This document shows positions 17,917 through 25,019 of a stretch of DNA of 25,019 nt, one piece after another; positions within the stretch are counted from its first letter, which is position 1; the number at the start of each line of letters is the position of its first letter. The translations under genes were made by a program, and so were the position numbers. Origin of the DNA: Armatimonadota bacterium (GTDB taxonomy: Bacteria > Armatimonadota > Armatimonadia > Armatimonadales > Armatimonadaceae); contig JACMIS010000122.1 in assembly GCA_014381035.1 (NCBI GenBank), positions 1 through 25,019 on the forward strand, given 5' to 3'. The notes under the pieces were generated by a model that worked only from the letters and a program-made list of their open reading frames with translations, had not been told where the DNA came from and searched no databases.

Positions 17917-18089
17917 ATGTCGCGCCGCTTAGCAGGTGCCGGTTGCTCTCGCCGACCTCATGCGTTCGACGGAGGGTGTAATTGTCTCGCATGCGCACAA
18001 GGACCTGGATATCGTGAGAATAGCATAGCCTACCGAGCGTGTCGAGACAACCTCCATTTTTCGTCGCGGCAAACGACCGGCAAACAGCG

Positions 18090-18095
18090 TATACT
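18090..18095 (+). promoter_or_regulatory. Candidate -10 element of dinG
   Basis: TATACT lies 10 bp before the dinG ATG at 18106. No good -35 is present; the best at this spacing is CGGCAA. If used, the mRNA would have a leader of only a few nucleotides, in keeping with the lack of a Shine-Dalgarno there. Confidence 0.4.
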
Positions 18096-18105
18096 GAATC
18101 TGGAA

Positions 18106-20277
18106 ATGCCAACCGCCTTCGCTGAACCCGATACGCTCACCACGGATCACCCGCCCCGAACCACCACACACCGCTTACCCCGACTGGAAACCATGCTCGG
18201 CGCGGATGGTCCGCTCGCCCACGCCCTGCCCGGTTTCGCCCACCGTCCGCAACAGGTGGAACTTGCCAAATCGGTAGCGGCGGCACTGCGCGAGGGCAGA
18301 CCCTGCCTCGCCGAAGCCGGGACCGGAACCGGAAAAACGCTGGCGTATCTCGTGCCGCTTGCGCAATGGCTGGCGAAACACGGCGGGCGGGCGGTCATTT
18401 CGACGCACACGCTGGCGTTGCAGTCACAATTAGTCGAGCGTGACATTCCCGCGCTTTTCGCCGCCCTGCCGGAACTCGATCTGCACGCCGCGACGCTCAA
18501 GGGACGTAGTAACTTCATTTGTTTGCAAGACCTGGAGGGCGCGGCGAACGACATTTGGGCGTTCGGCGATCCGGTCTTCGCCAAACTGCAACGCTGGGCG
18601 AACGAAACCGATTCCGGCGATGTAGCGGAACTGGATTTTACCTTCAACCAGTGGAGCGAGGTCGCCGCGAATCAGGACACCTGCCGGGGGCGCGAATGCC
18701 GTTTTTACGACCGATGCTTTTACTTCAAAGCGCGGAAGTACGCCGAAAATTGCCAGATAATCGTCGTAAACCACGCACTCTTCATGGCAGACCTGCGCCT
18801 GAAACAAGCCAACCCGAACGGTCCGACGCTGATACCGAAATACGACGCCGTGGTTTTTGATGAGGCGCATCACGTGGACGACATCGCGACGAAGGCTTTC
18901 GGATTGGAGTGGGGATCCCGCCGCGTCCCGCAATTGGTAAACCGGGCAAAAAAGTTGGCGGGTGACGGCTTGATTGACCCCAACAGCCTTGCCGCGCTGG
19001 ACGCACTCAACCAGTCTTTACTCGATCCGTTTCTCGTCGCCAGCAGGTCGGAGGATTTCACCGACGATCTCCTCCGCGAGGAAGCCGACCGTGCCGATTT
19101 CCGCGAACGGCGCGACGGGATGTGTCTGGCGTTGAATACGTTGGCGAAAGATTTGATCACGGCGGCGGACAAAACGAAGGATGCCGCCACCAAAGAACGC
19201 GCCACCGGACTCGCCCGCACGGCGACGCGCGTATCTACCGAACTCCAACTTGTGTCCGAATCCGCATCCGACGAAGAGGCGTTCCGCTGGTATCAGACGC
19301 GCCGGTTGAAAGGCGGAATGGCGGTCGCCCAACTCGTGAAAACCCCGCTCGAAGTCGCCCCGATGCTACAGTCGGCACTTTTAAATGACGTGCCGCGTGT
19401 CATCTTCACCTCGGCGACGCTGGCGTCTGGCGGGAATTTTGAGTATGTGAAGAAGCGGTTGGGGTTGATTTGCCCCCTAGCCCCCTCCCCCGCTTCGCGG
19501 GAGAGGGGGGACCAGCCGGTGGACCAGAATAGCGATCCGTCGGCGGGAACTTCTGGGTCCCCCCTCTCCCGCGAAGCGGGGGAGGGGGCTAGGGGGGGGC
19601 AAACCGGAGAAGCACCAGACCCCCCCGTGGAACTAATCGTAGGCTCACCGTTCGACTACGGGAAAAACTGCCTGCTGTATATCCCGCGCCACCTGGGACC
19701 ACCTTCGTCGGCGCAGGAGTATACGGAACAGGTAGCGAACGAGATCGTCTCGCTCGTGGAGATCGCGGGCGGGCGAACATTCGCGTTGTTTACGTCCCAC
19801 CGGATGCTCCATGCCGTGCATGAAGCCATCTGGGACAAAACAGATTATCCGATCTTCGCGCAAGGGGAAATGCCCCCGGCACGACTCACCGACGAGTTCA
19901 AAAAAGCGGGGAACGGGATACTGCTCGGTACGGCGTCGTTCTGGGAAGGGGTGGATGTTCCCGGCGACGCGCTATCGCTCGTGATTATGGACAAGTTGCC
20001 GTTCGCCGCGCCCGACGCGCCGACCGAGCGGGCGCGGGAACGGGCGATCAAGGAAGCGGGCGGCAATGCGTTCGGCGAGTACTCGCTTCCACGGGCGCAG
20101 ATCCGGCTCAAGCAGGGTTTCGGTCGCCTATTGCGCACGGTGACGGATCGCGGCGTGGTGGCGATTCTGGACAGTCGCCTGTACACCAAATCCTACGGGC
20201 GCGACTTTTTACGTGACCTGCCCCCCTGTCCGCGTACCGACAACATCGAGAGTGTTTCGCGGTTCTTTGGCGGGTGA
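18106..20277 (+). CDS. dinG: DinG-type iron-sulfur superfamily 2 helicase carrying an in-frame palindromic insert
   Basis: A 723-residue XPD/DinG-family DNA helicase. Walker A is AEAGTGTGKT (69-78) and motif II DEAH is at 252-255. The iron-sulfur cluster ligands appear as Cys139, Cys193, Cys198 and Cys204; the last three have the same spacing as Cys194/199/205 of E. coli DinG. Later motifs are VIFTSATLA, GSPFDYGK, GTASFWEGVDVPGDA and RLKQGFGRLLRT. These enzymes unwind DNA 5' to 3' using ATP and act on R-loops and replication forks. Between RLGL and VELIVGSPF about 45 residues are encoded by a palindromic element; most relatives have a short loop there. The ATG at 18106 is chosen because the longer reading crosses the pyrR promoter. 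Confidence 0.88.
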   Translation: MPTAFAEPDTLTTDHPPRTTTHRLPRLETMLGADGPLAHALPGFAHRPQQVELAKSVAAALREGRPCLAEAGTGTGKTLAYLVPLAQWLAKHGGRAVISTHTLALQSQLVERDIPALFAALPELDLHAATLKGRSNFICLQDLEGAANDIWAFGDPVFAKLQRWANETDSGDVAELDFTFNQWSEVAANQDTCRGRECRFYDRCFYFKARKYAENCQIIVVNHALFMADLRLKQANPNGPTLIPKYDAVVFDEAHHVDDIATKAFGLEWGSRRVPQLVNRAKKLAGDGLIDPNSLAALDALNQSLLDPFLVASRSEDFTDDLLREEADRADFRERRDGMCLALNTLAKDLITAADKTKDAATKERATGLARTATRVSTELQLVSESASDEEAFRWYQTRRLKGGMAVAQLVKTPLEVAPMLQSALLNDVPRVIFTSATLASGGNFEYVKKRLGLICPLAPSPASRERGDQPVDQNSDPSAGTSGSPLSREAGEGARGGQTGEAPDPPVELIVGSPFDYGKNCLLYIPRHLGPPSSAQEYTEQVANEIVSLVEIAGGRTFALFTSHRMLHAVHEAIWDKTDYPIFAQGEMPPARLTDEFKKAGNGILLGTASFWEGVDVPGDALSLVIMDKLPFAAPDAPTERARERAIKEAGGNAFGEYSLPRAQIRLKQGFGRLLRTVTDRGVVAILDSRLYTKSYGRDFLRDLPPCPRTDNIESVSRFFGG
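19469..19603 (+). repeat. Large palindromic element inserted in frame in dinG
   Basis: The arms at 19473-19513 and 19556-19596 are perfect reverse complements over 41 bp, separated by 42 bp. The outer ends extend as TTTGCCCC... and ...GGGGCAAA, apart from three extra G in the right arm. Each arm is itself partly palindromic (CCCGC-TTCGCGGG). The whole stretch is open in the dinG frame and is read as low-complexity Ser/Pro/Gly/Arg sequence (such as PSPASRERG and SPLSREAGEGARGG). The core CCCTCTCCCGC resembles the hairpin at 15375. It looks like a dispersed, non-autonomous palindromic repeat. Confidence 0.85.
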
Positions 20278-20367
20278 AGGAAGCCCATTCCGGTAGCCGG
20301 TGCAACCGGGTGATCGTACTCGTGTCCTAATAGAACCGGCTCGGAGCAGTCGCGGTGAGGGTAACCC

Positions 20368-21222
20368 ATGAGCAGAGTATTGTTTCAACAATCGCAGAAC
20401 ACGGACCCCGTATCGGTTGCGCCGACTCAGCAAGTTGCCGCGGGTGAACAGCACACCCATGCCATTGAGCCGGAGCTTCTCGGGGTGCGGCCAAGGACCG
20501 CTCGCTGGACGGAGAAAACGGTCGCGATGCGCCGTCTGCTCTGGAATCTGATGGTCGGGACGGCTCTGATCCTGCTGTTTTTCGCCCGAAACGACCTTGC
20601 CACCTGGGATGCACTTATCGCACATGGTGTCCCGGTTACAGCGAGTGTTTACGAGAAGGATGTCAGTCGCGGGAAAACCACCAGCTACCATCTGCGGTAT
20701 ACATTCTACGGAGACGGTCTGCTTTGCTATGGTACCGACTCCGTTTCATCCGCCGCGTTCGAATCCGCCAACATCGGCGACACGATTCCCGTGACCTATC
20801 TTCCCGGTAGTAAGGGCGAAAAGTGGCAACAGGGGACGGCGACCGTATCGCGACGTGACGACCGTTTCTATCAATGGATTTTTGCCGGCTTTTTCGGCGT
20901 GGGAGCGTTCGCGATTGGTCTTGCCTTGTTCGAGAACGAAATGAGGGAACAGCTACGCTTGCTCCAGCACGGGCGTCCTGCCATTGGGCGCGTCGTTTCC
21001 GGTAACATCACGACCCACAAGAGTACAAAAACGTATTGGGTTCGCTATGAATACACGGCGTACCAGAATATAGTGTGCGCCGATTCGGTCCCGGTGCCAC
21101 AAGCCGCCTATGAGCAGTATACTCTCGGTAACCCCTATCTGACTGTGGTATACGACGAAGCCCAGTACAATAAAAGCAAGCCGTATTTCCAACTGACCGC
21201 CGCCGAACTCGCGGGGCGGTAA
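20368..21222 (+). CDS. DUF3592-like membrane protein, paralogue 1
   Basis: A 284-residue protein. The N-terminal ~55 residues include the shared motif HAIEPEL. Next come a membrane segment (LLWNLMVGTALILLFFA), a first DUF3592-like beta domain (YHLRYTFYGDGLLCYGTDSV ... IPVTYLPGS), a second membrane segment (IFAGFFGVGAFAIGLALF) and a second similar beta domain (YWVRYEYT ... GNPYLTVVYDE ... KPYFQL). The two halves look like an internal duplication. Function unknown; no catalytic residues stand out. The start has GAGGG six bases upstream. It is the first of three tandem paralogues. The 90-bp gap after dinG holds no clear promoter or terminator. Confidence 0.78.
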   Translation: MSRVLFQQSQNTDPVSVAPTQQVAAGEQHTHAIEPELLGVRPRTARWTEKTVAMRRLLWNLMVGTALILLFFARNDLATWDALIAHGVPVTASVYEKDVSRGKTTSYHLRYTFYGDGLLCYGTDSVSSAAFESANIGDTIPVTYLPGSKGEKWQQGTATVSRRDDRFYQWIFAGFFGVGAFAIGLALFENEMREQLRLLQHGRPAIGRVVSGNITTHKSTKTYWVRYEYTAYQNIVCADSVPVPQAAYEQYTLGNPYLTVVYDEAQYNKSKPYFQLTAAELAGR

Positions 21223-21234
21223 GGCGAGTCCGTC

Positions 21235-22077
21235 ATGTCAAATTTCAGTAATATTTTCTCCCGCCCGACGGTATCTGTTCCTTCGGTATCCACGAAAGAT
21301 GACGCGGGTGAGGAATACAAACACGCCATTGAACCGGAACTTGCTTTCGGGAACATTCCCCGGCTGGCACGACTTACCGCCCATACGCTCACCATGCGGC
21401 GTCTGCTCTGGAACGTCGCTCTGGTTACCTTGGGCTTGTTCGCTTTCTTCGGACAGCGCGATGTGGCAACTTGGGACGCGCTCATAAAATCTGGCTGGAC
21501 CTCCCCCGGAATAATTGACGAGGTAAGCCGATACGGAGATCACGAGAGTGTCTCATTCCATTTCAAAACCGACCTCGGGATGAGCTACGGCGAGGGGTAC
21601 TATCACAAGGATAACAGAACCATTCCGTCTATCAGCGGAATTGTCACGGTCACTTTTCTGCCCGAAAAACGCGGAAAGATATGGCAATTGGGTGAGGCGA
21701 CTCCCGAAAGGCGGAACGACAGATTGCGACTTTGGATTATATCCGGGTTGGGCACGCTCGGATTGTTCGCCGCGACAATCGCCGTCTTCGAGGAGCGGTG
21801 GAAACGTCAGTTACACCTCCTGCGCGAGGGCGTCGCTGTACACGGGTTGGTGCGTTCCGGTGCGGTGATTGACTCCGTCAAGCCGAACCAGTTTCGCATC
21901 CGGTATACTTATTGGGTTGGCACCGGACAGAACGCGGCGGGTGTCAATGTGAGCGAAGAGCAGTACCGCGAATTGACGGAGGGTAACCCTTACTTAACGG
22001 TTTTGTATGACGTGACCGATCCGTCCGTCAGCAAGCCGTATTTCCAGTGTGGTGCCGCTTACCTGGTCACGAAATAG
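21235..22077 (+). CDS. DUF3592-like membrane protein, paralogue 2
   Basis: A 280-residue protein with the same layout as the upstream gene: an N-terminal region with KHAIEPEL, a membrane segment (LLWNVALVTLGLFAFFG), the conserved TWDALI, a first beta domain ending VTVTFLPEK, a second membrane segment (WIISGLGTLGLFAATIAVF) and a second beta domain (FRIRYTYWVG ... EGNPYLTVLYDV ... KPYFQ). It starts 12 bp after the first paralogue, with AAGGCGAG upstream. Sequence identity is clear in the framework but low elsewhere, so the duplication is not recent. Function unknown. Confidence 0.78.
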   Translation: MSNFSNIFSRPTVSVPSVSTKDDAGEEYKHAIEPELAFGNIPRLARLTAHTLTMRRLLWNVALVTLGLFAFFGQRDVATWDALIKSGWTSPGIIDEVSRYGDHESVSFHFKTDLGMSYGEGYYHKDNRTIPSISGIVTVTFLPEKRGKIWQLGEATPERRNDRLRLWIISGLGTLGLFAATIAVFEERWKRQLHLLREGVAVHGLVRSGAVIDSVKPNQFRIRYTYWVGTGQNAAGVNVSEEQYRELTEGNPYLTVLYDVTDPSVSKPYFQCGAAYLVTK

Positions 22078-22128
22078 CAACGGCGGTGCAACCGAACGGC
22101 AAGTGTGCGGTTCTATACGGTAGAACCA

Positions 22129-22722
22129 ATGCTACAGGAACTGATTGTCCCAGAGTCGGAACAACTGACCTCCGTGCCGCGAATCGCCACCGAGTATGCG
22201 AGAGGGCTTCCCTATACGCACCATATCGAGCCGGAACTACGGGCTACCGTTCCGCGTCGCGCGCGGCGTCCCTCTACCCGGTGGGGTGTTTCTCACCGTT
22301 GGGTTTTGAATCTGGCCGTCGGGTGTGTCGCTGTTTGCGTCTATCTGCTACGCCTCGGTCACGCCAGCACGGGTGAGTGGATTCATGTTGCCGTGGCGAT
22401 CCTTACCGGGTTTGTGTTTTTCGCGTCACTGATGATCGTTGGCGCGATGCTCGAATCCAGGGACGATCTGTTTTTCCTACGGCACGGGACCGCGACGACC
22501 GGCGTTTTCACTTCCGGTCCGGTTAACGATTGCGAAGAGACCACGTATCGTCTCACGTATAACTTCTACGTTGGCGGAAGACTTCATAGCAATGAGGTCG
22601 CCGTTAGTAAAAGCGAGTATGCTCGATACACATCGGGGAACCCCTATTTCACCGTGCTGTATCACGGTCAACGGTTGGTAGACAGCGTCCCGTATTTTCA
22701 AATCACGAAAGCCCGTCTTTAG
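22129..22722 (+). CDS. DUF3592-like membrane protein, shortened paralogue 3
   Basis: A 197-residue relative of the two upstream genes. It keeps the N-terminal HHIEPEL motif, two membrane segments (LNLAVGCVAVCVYLLRL and VAVAILTGFVFFASLMIV) and the second beta domain (YRLTYNFYVGG ... SGNPYFTVLYHG ... VPYFQITKA). The whole first beta domain is missing, so the two membrane segments lie close together. The ATG at 22129 places HIEPEL at the same distance from the N-terminus as in the paralogues. An in-frame GTG at 22105 is the alternative. No strong Shine-Dalgarno is seen. It ends at a terminator shared with the convergent RND gene. Confidence 0.72.
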   Translation: MLQELIVPESEQLTSVPRIATEYARGLPYTHHIEPELRATVPRRARRPSTRWGVSHRWVLNLAVGCVAVCVYLLRLGHASTGEWIHVAVAILTGFVFFASLMIVGAMLESRDDLFFLRHGTATTGVFTSGPVNDCEETTYRLTYNFYVGGRLHSNEVAVSKSEYARYTSGNPYFTVLYHGQRLVDSVPYFQITKARL

Positions 22723-22745
22723 GACCGGAGAAAATTCTCCGAAAC

Positions 22746-22784
22746 AAAAACCGGCGGCAGGAACATTTCCTGCCGCCGGTTTTG
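22746..22784. terminator. Bidirectional terminator between DUF3592 genes and RND gene
   Basis: AAAACCGGCGGCAGGAA (22747-22763), loop CAT, TTCCTGCCGCCGGTTTT (22767-22783): a 17-bp perfect stem flanked by A and T runs on both sides. It serves both convergent transcripts. Confidence 0.9.
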
Positions 22785-22802
22785 TTTGTAGCACCCCGCG
22801 CG

Positions 22803-25019
22803 CTACGGAACGGTGTATGCCGCCGCCCCGCCGGTCGCGTCCTTGCGGTCTCCCGCCGACGGTTTGGGTGCGGTGCGTCGCGGCCCGTCGCCGTGGGTAT
22901 CGTCCGATTCCGTGGTTGCGGTCGGTCCTGAGCCGGAATCGTCGTTTGTGTCGTCCGGGTCCGGCTTGAAGATACGAGATTTCAGCTTGCCGTATCCCAC
23001 CGTCAGGTCGTCGAACAGCGTGTAGAAGACCGGGGTTGCTACGAGCGTTAGCAGGAGCGACAGGGTCTGACCGCCGATGATCACGCCGCCCACTGCGCGG
23101 TTCGTTCCCGCCCCGACCCCGCTCGATAGAATCAGCGGGAGCATACCGGCGACGAACGCGATGGTGGTCATCAGGATCGGACGCAACCGGTCCTGACTCG
23201 CTTGTAGCACCGCTTCGTTTCGCTCCAAGCCCCGTTCGCGTAACTGGTTGGCGTGGTCGACCTGCAGGATCGAGTTCTTTTTCACCACACCGAACAGCAC
23301 CAGGATTCCCAGCATCGAGTACATGTTCAGCGAACTACCGGTCAGGATGATGGACAGGATCGCGAACGGTACCGTGAGCGGGAGCGCGAGCAGGATCGTG
23401 ATCGGGTGAATCCAGGATTCGAACTGCGCGGCGAGAATCAGGTACATGAACACCAGCGATAGGAGGAACGCGGTCCCGAACGCCGTAAAGGTGCGTCCGA
23501 ACTCCTTGCTCCGACCGATATACTGCCCCCGGTACGCCGGGTCCAACTTCTGGTCGGCTAAGATCTTGTTGATCTTATCCTGCACCGTTTGTTCCGATGT
23601 TCCTGGGAGAAGGTTCGCCGACACCGTCACCGAACGCTGGCGGGAATACCGCTCTACCACGGAAGGGGCGTCACCGTCGCGGAACTTGACGACCTGATCG
23701 AGTGGGACGCCGGTGGTGACCCCTTGCTTCACCGACGGGACTGTGAACAGTGAGAGCGCGGATTCCCGGTCGCGGAACTCGGGCAGGGCGCGCAGGTTGA
23801 TGTCGTAGCGGCGTCCGCCCTGGTTGAACGACGACACGTCCTGCCCCGAAGTCGCGATGCGCAATCCGAGCGCGATATCGGACGCCGAAACACCCAGTTC
23901 CCCGGCGCGGGCGCGGTCAATCGCAACGGCGAGTTCCGGCTTGCCGACGACGAGCGACGTGTCGGCGTCTGCGATGCCGGTCTCCTTGCGGAGTTCGGTA
24001 ACGATAGCCGTCGCCGCTTTTTCCAGCACCTTCAGGTCGGGACCGCTGATGATGAACTGTAGCCCGGCTTGCGCACCGCCGCCGAACGCGTTCGGCGGGG
24101 AGACCAGCGTCCGCAGATCCTTCGGATATTTCGGCAGGATCTTGGTGCGGACGATATTCATCAAATCGGACTGCGTCTTCTGCTCCGTTTTGCGTTCGTC
24201 AATCGGCGTCAGGCGGACGAGAATATCGCCCTTGTTCTGGGTTTGTTGCAGGTCGTTTCCGACCGTCACTACCGTATCTTCTACGTTCGGGACGTTTTTG
24301 CGGATGTCGGTCGCGATCTCCTCGACCAGCGTTTGCGTCGCTTGCAGGGAACGGTCCTCCGAAGCACGCACCGAAACCACGAACTGCGACTCGTCCTCAT
24401 CGGGCAGGAAGTTTTTGTTCACGATGCCCATGAGTGGACCGACGGAGAATAGGGTGCCGAAACAGATCAGTACGATCACCCAGCGATGACCGAGCGACCA
24501 TTTGAGCAAGCCGTAATAGCCGCGCTCCAGCACGTGAAAGGCACCGGTCTTCTTGTGCGCGTCCTCGCCGCCGCCGTTGCCCGTGGGTTTGTGTCGCTTG
24601 AGCCAGCGAGACGCGAGCATCGGGGTGAGCGTGAACGCGACGATCAGCGAAACGCCGATCGCGAACGCCATCGTCAGCCCGAACGACGACAGGAAGCGCC
24701 CGACGATACCGGTCATGAACGCGACCGGCAGGAACACGGCGATCAGCGAAAGGGTGGTCGCTAAAACGGCGAACCCGATCTCGGTCGTTCCGGCAATCGC
24801 CGCGTCTTTGGGCGACATGTTCTTTTCTTCGATGAACTTATAAATGTTCTCGATGACGATGATCGCGTCGTCAATCACGATTCCGACTGCAAGGGTCAGC
24901 GCGAGGAGCGTGATGATGTTGAGTGTGAATCCCTGCGCCCACATCAGGGCGAACGTCGCGATCAGCGAGGTCGGAATAGCCAGTGCGGAGATCAGTGTCG
25001 TGCGCCAGTTCCACAAAAA
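22803..25019 (-). CDS. RND-family efflux transporter (AcrB/HAE1-like), N-terminal third missing
   Basis: The C-terminal ~738 residues of an inner-membrane proton-driven RND pump; the 5' end lies outside the window. The visible part begins at TM2-TM3 (ISALAIPTSLIATFAL). TM4 has VGIVIDDAIIVIENI, with the two Asp of the proton relay (Asp407/408 in AcrB). The second periplasmic repeat includes SPPNAFGGGAQAGLQF. TM10 has FGVVKKNSILQVDHANQL, with the relay Lys. The last membrane block is MTTIAFVAGMLPLIL. A hydrophilic tail of about 70 residues (DPDDTNDDSGSGP, TTESDDTHGDGP and on) is unusually long. The outer membrane factor and membrane fusion protein partners are not in view. Substrate unknown. 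Confidence 0.93.
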   Translation of the reverse strand, partial: FLWNWRTTLISALAIPTSLIATFALMWAQGFTLNIITLLALTLAVGIVIDDAIIVIENIYKFIEEKNMSPKDAAIAGTTEIGFAVLATTLSLIAVFLPVAFMTGIVGRFLSSFGLTMAFAIGVSLIVAFTLTPMLASRWLKRHKPTGNGGGEDAHKKTGAFHVLERGYYGLLKWSLGHRWVIVLICFGTLFSVGPLMGIVNKNFLPDEDESQFVVSVRASEDRSLQATQTLVEEIATDIRKNVPNVEDTVVTVGNDLQQTQNKGDILVRLTPIDERKTEQKTQSDLMNIVRTKILPKYPKDLRTLVSPPNAFGGGAQAGLQFIISGPDLKVLEKAATAIVTELRKETGIADADTSLVVGKPELAVAIDRARAGELGVSASDIALGLRIATSGQDVSSFNQGGRRYDINLRALPEFRDRESALSLFTVPSVKQGVTTGVPLDQVVKFRDGDAPSVVERYSRQRSVTVSANLLPGTSEQTVQDKINKILADQKLDPAYRGQYIGRSKEFGRTFTAFGTAFLLSLVFMYLILAAQFESWIHPITILLALPLTVPFAILSIILTGSSLNMYSMLGILVLFGVVKKNSILQVDHANQLRERGLERNEAVLQASQDRLRPILMTTIAFVAGMLPLILSSGVGAGTNRAVGGVIIGGQTLSLLLTLVATPVFYTLFDDLTVGYGKLKSRIFKPDPDDTNDDSGSGPTATTESDDTHGDGPRRTAPKPSAGDRKDATGGAAAYTVP

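Noticed and set aside
17917..18105. N-terminal extension of dinG by 63 residues
   Set aside because: It abuts the pyrR promoter, has no similarity to helicases and has odd Cys/Arg-rich composition. The ATG at 18106 follows a -10 element and fits the family.
19473..19596. Possible CRISPR or transposon-end structure in the dinG palindrome
   Set aside because: Only one inverted pair is present, with no repeat-spacer series, no transposase and no clear target-site duplication.
23824..24489. A 221-residue open reading on the plus strand opposite the RND gene
   Set aside because: It is the complement of a clear, conserved RND coding region, with Ser/Arg-rich low-complexity translation typical of an antisense shadow.

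Overview
The window reads as part of a moderately GC-rich bacterial chromosome. The best guess is an Armatimonadota-like organism (or a planctomycete or chloroflexotan neighbour). The main clue is three pseudopilins that share the same N-terminal helix running into [13 protein letters not shown] and end in an H-X9-DG-type motif. Other clues are Tat-type phosphoesterases, a type III glutamine synthetase beside a type I enzyme, and GC-rich dispersed palindromes. This assignment is inference; no rRNA or tRNA is present. I see no phage, IS transposase or CRISPR array.

Region 1 (1-5187). A minus-strand operon runs GntR/LacI-hybrid regulator, pseudopilin, Tat-exported metallophosphoesterase, pseudopilin, second metallophosphoesterase (cut by the window edge). 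Two of its junctions are ATGA overlaps. A LacI-family regulator is divergent from it across an AT-rich spacer.

Region 2 (5188-10700) is a nitrogen-assimilation block. It holds glnN (GS type III) and glnA (GS type I-beta), each behind a strong TTGACA promoter. The glnN mRNA has a ~195-nt leader with a long, terminator-like stem-loop, and its best start is a TTG with a strong Shine-Dalgarno. Between the two lies a minus-strand pair, a third pseudopilin and a small lipoprotein. An 11-bp-phased TTAACA triplet that resembles a Pho box lies upstream of that pair.

Region 3 (10678-13368) is a minus-strand operon of an anchored CBM-like protein, a secreted Cys-rich (YHS/TRASH-like) protein and a secreted BNR/Asp-box protein with a CECC motif. 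It looks like a periplasmic metal-related module (inference).

Region 4 (13575-17916). A Gfo/Idh/MocA oxidoreductase and a sugar isomerase/epimerase-type TIM barrel form a coupled plus-strand pair. Facing them on the minus strand are pyrR, pyrB, a small membrane protein and a GNAT acetyltransferase. pyrR has a strong promoter and a PyrR-binding hairpin that includes its own ribosome-binding site. The GNAT gene is interrupted by a single in-frame TGA.

Region 5 (18090-25019). A DinG-type iron-sulfur helicase carries an in-frame palindromic element of about 135 bp. It is followed by three tandem DUF3592-like membrane paralogues and, convergent to them, a partial RND efflux pump. Convergent gene pairs share bidirectional terminators throughout, and in two of these the stop codon of the minus-strand gene lies inside the terminator stem.
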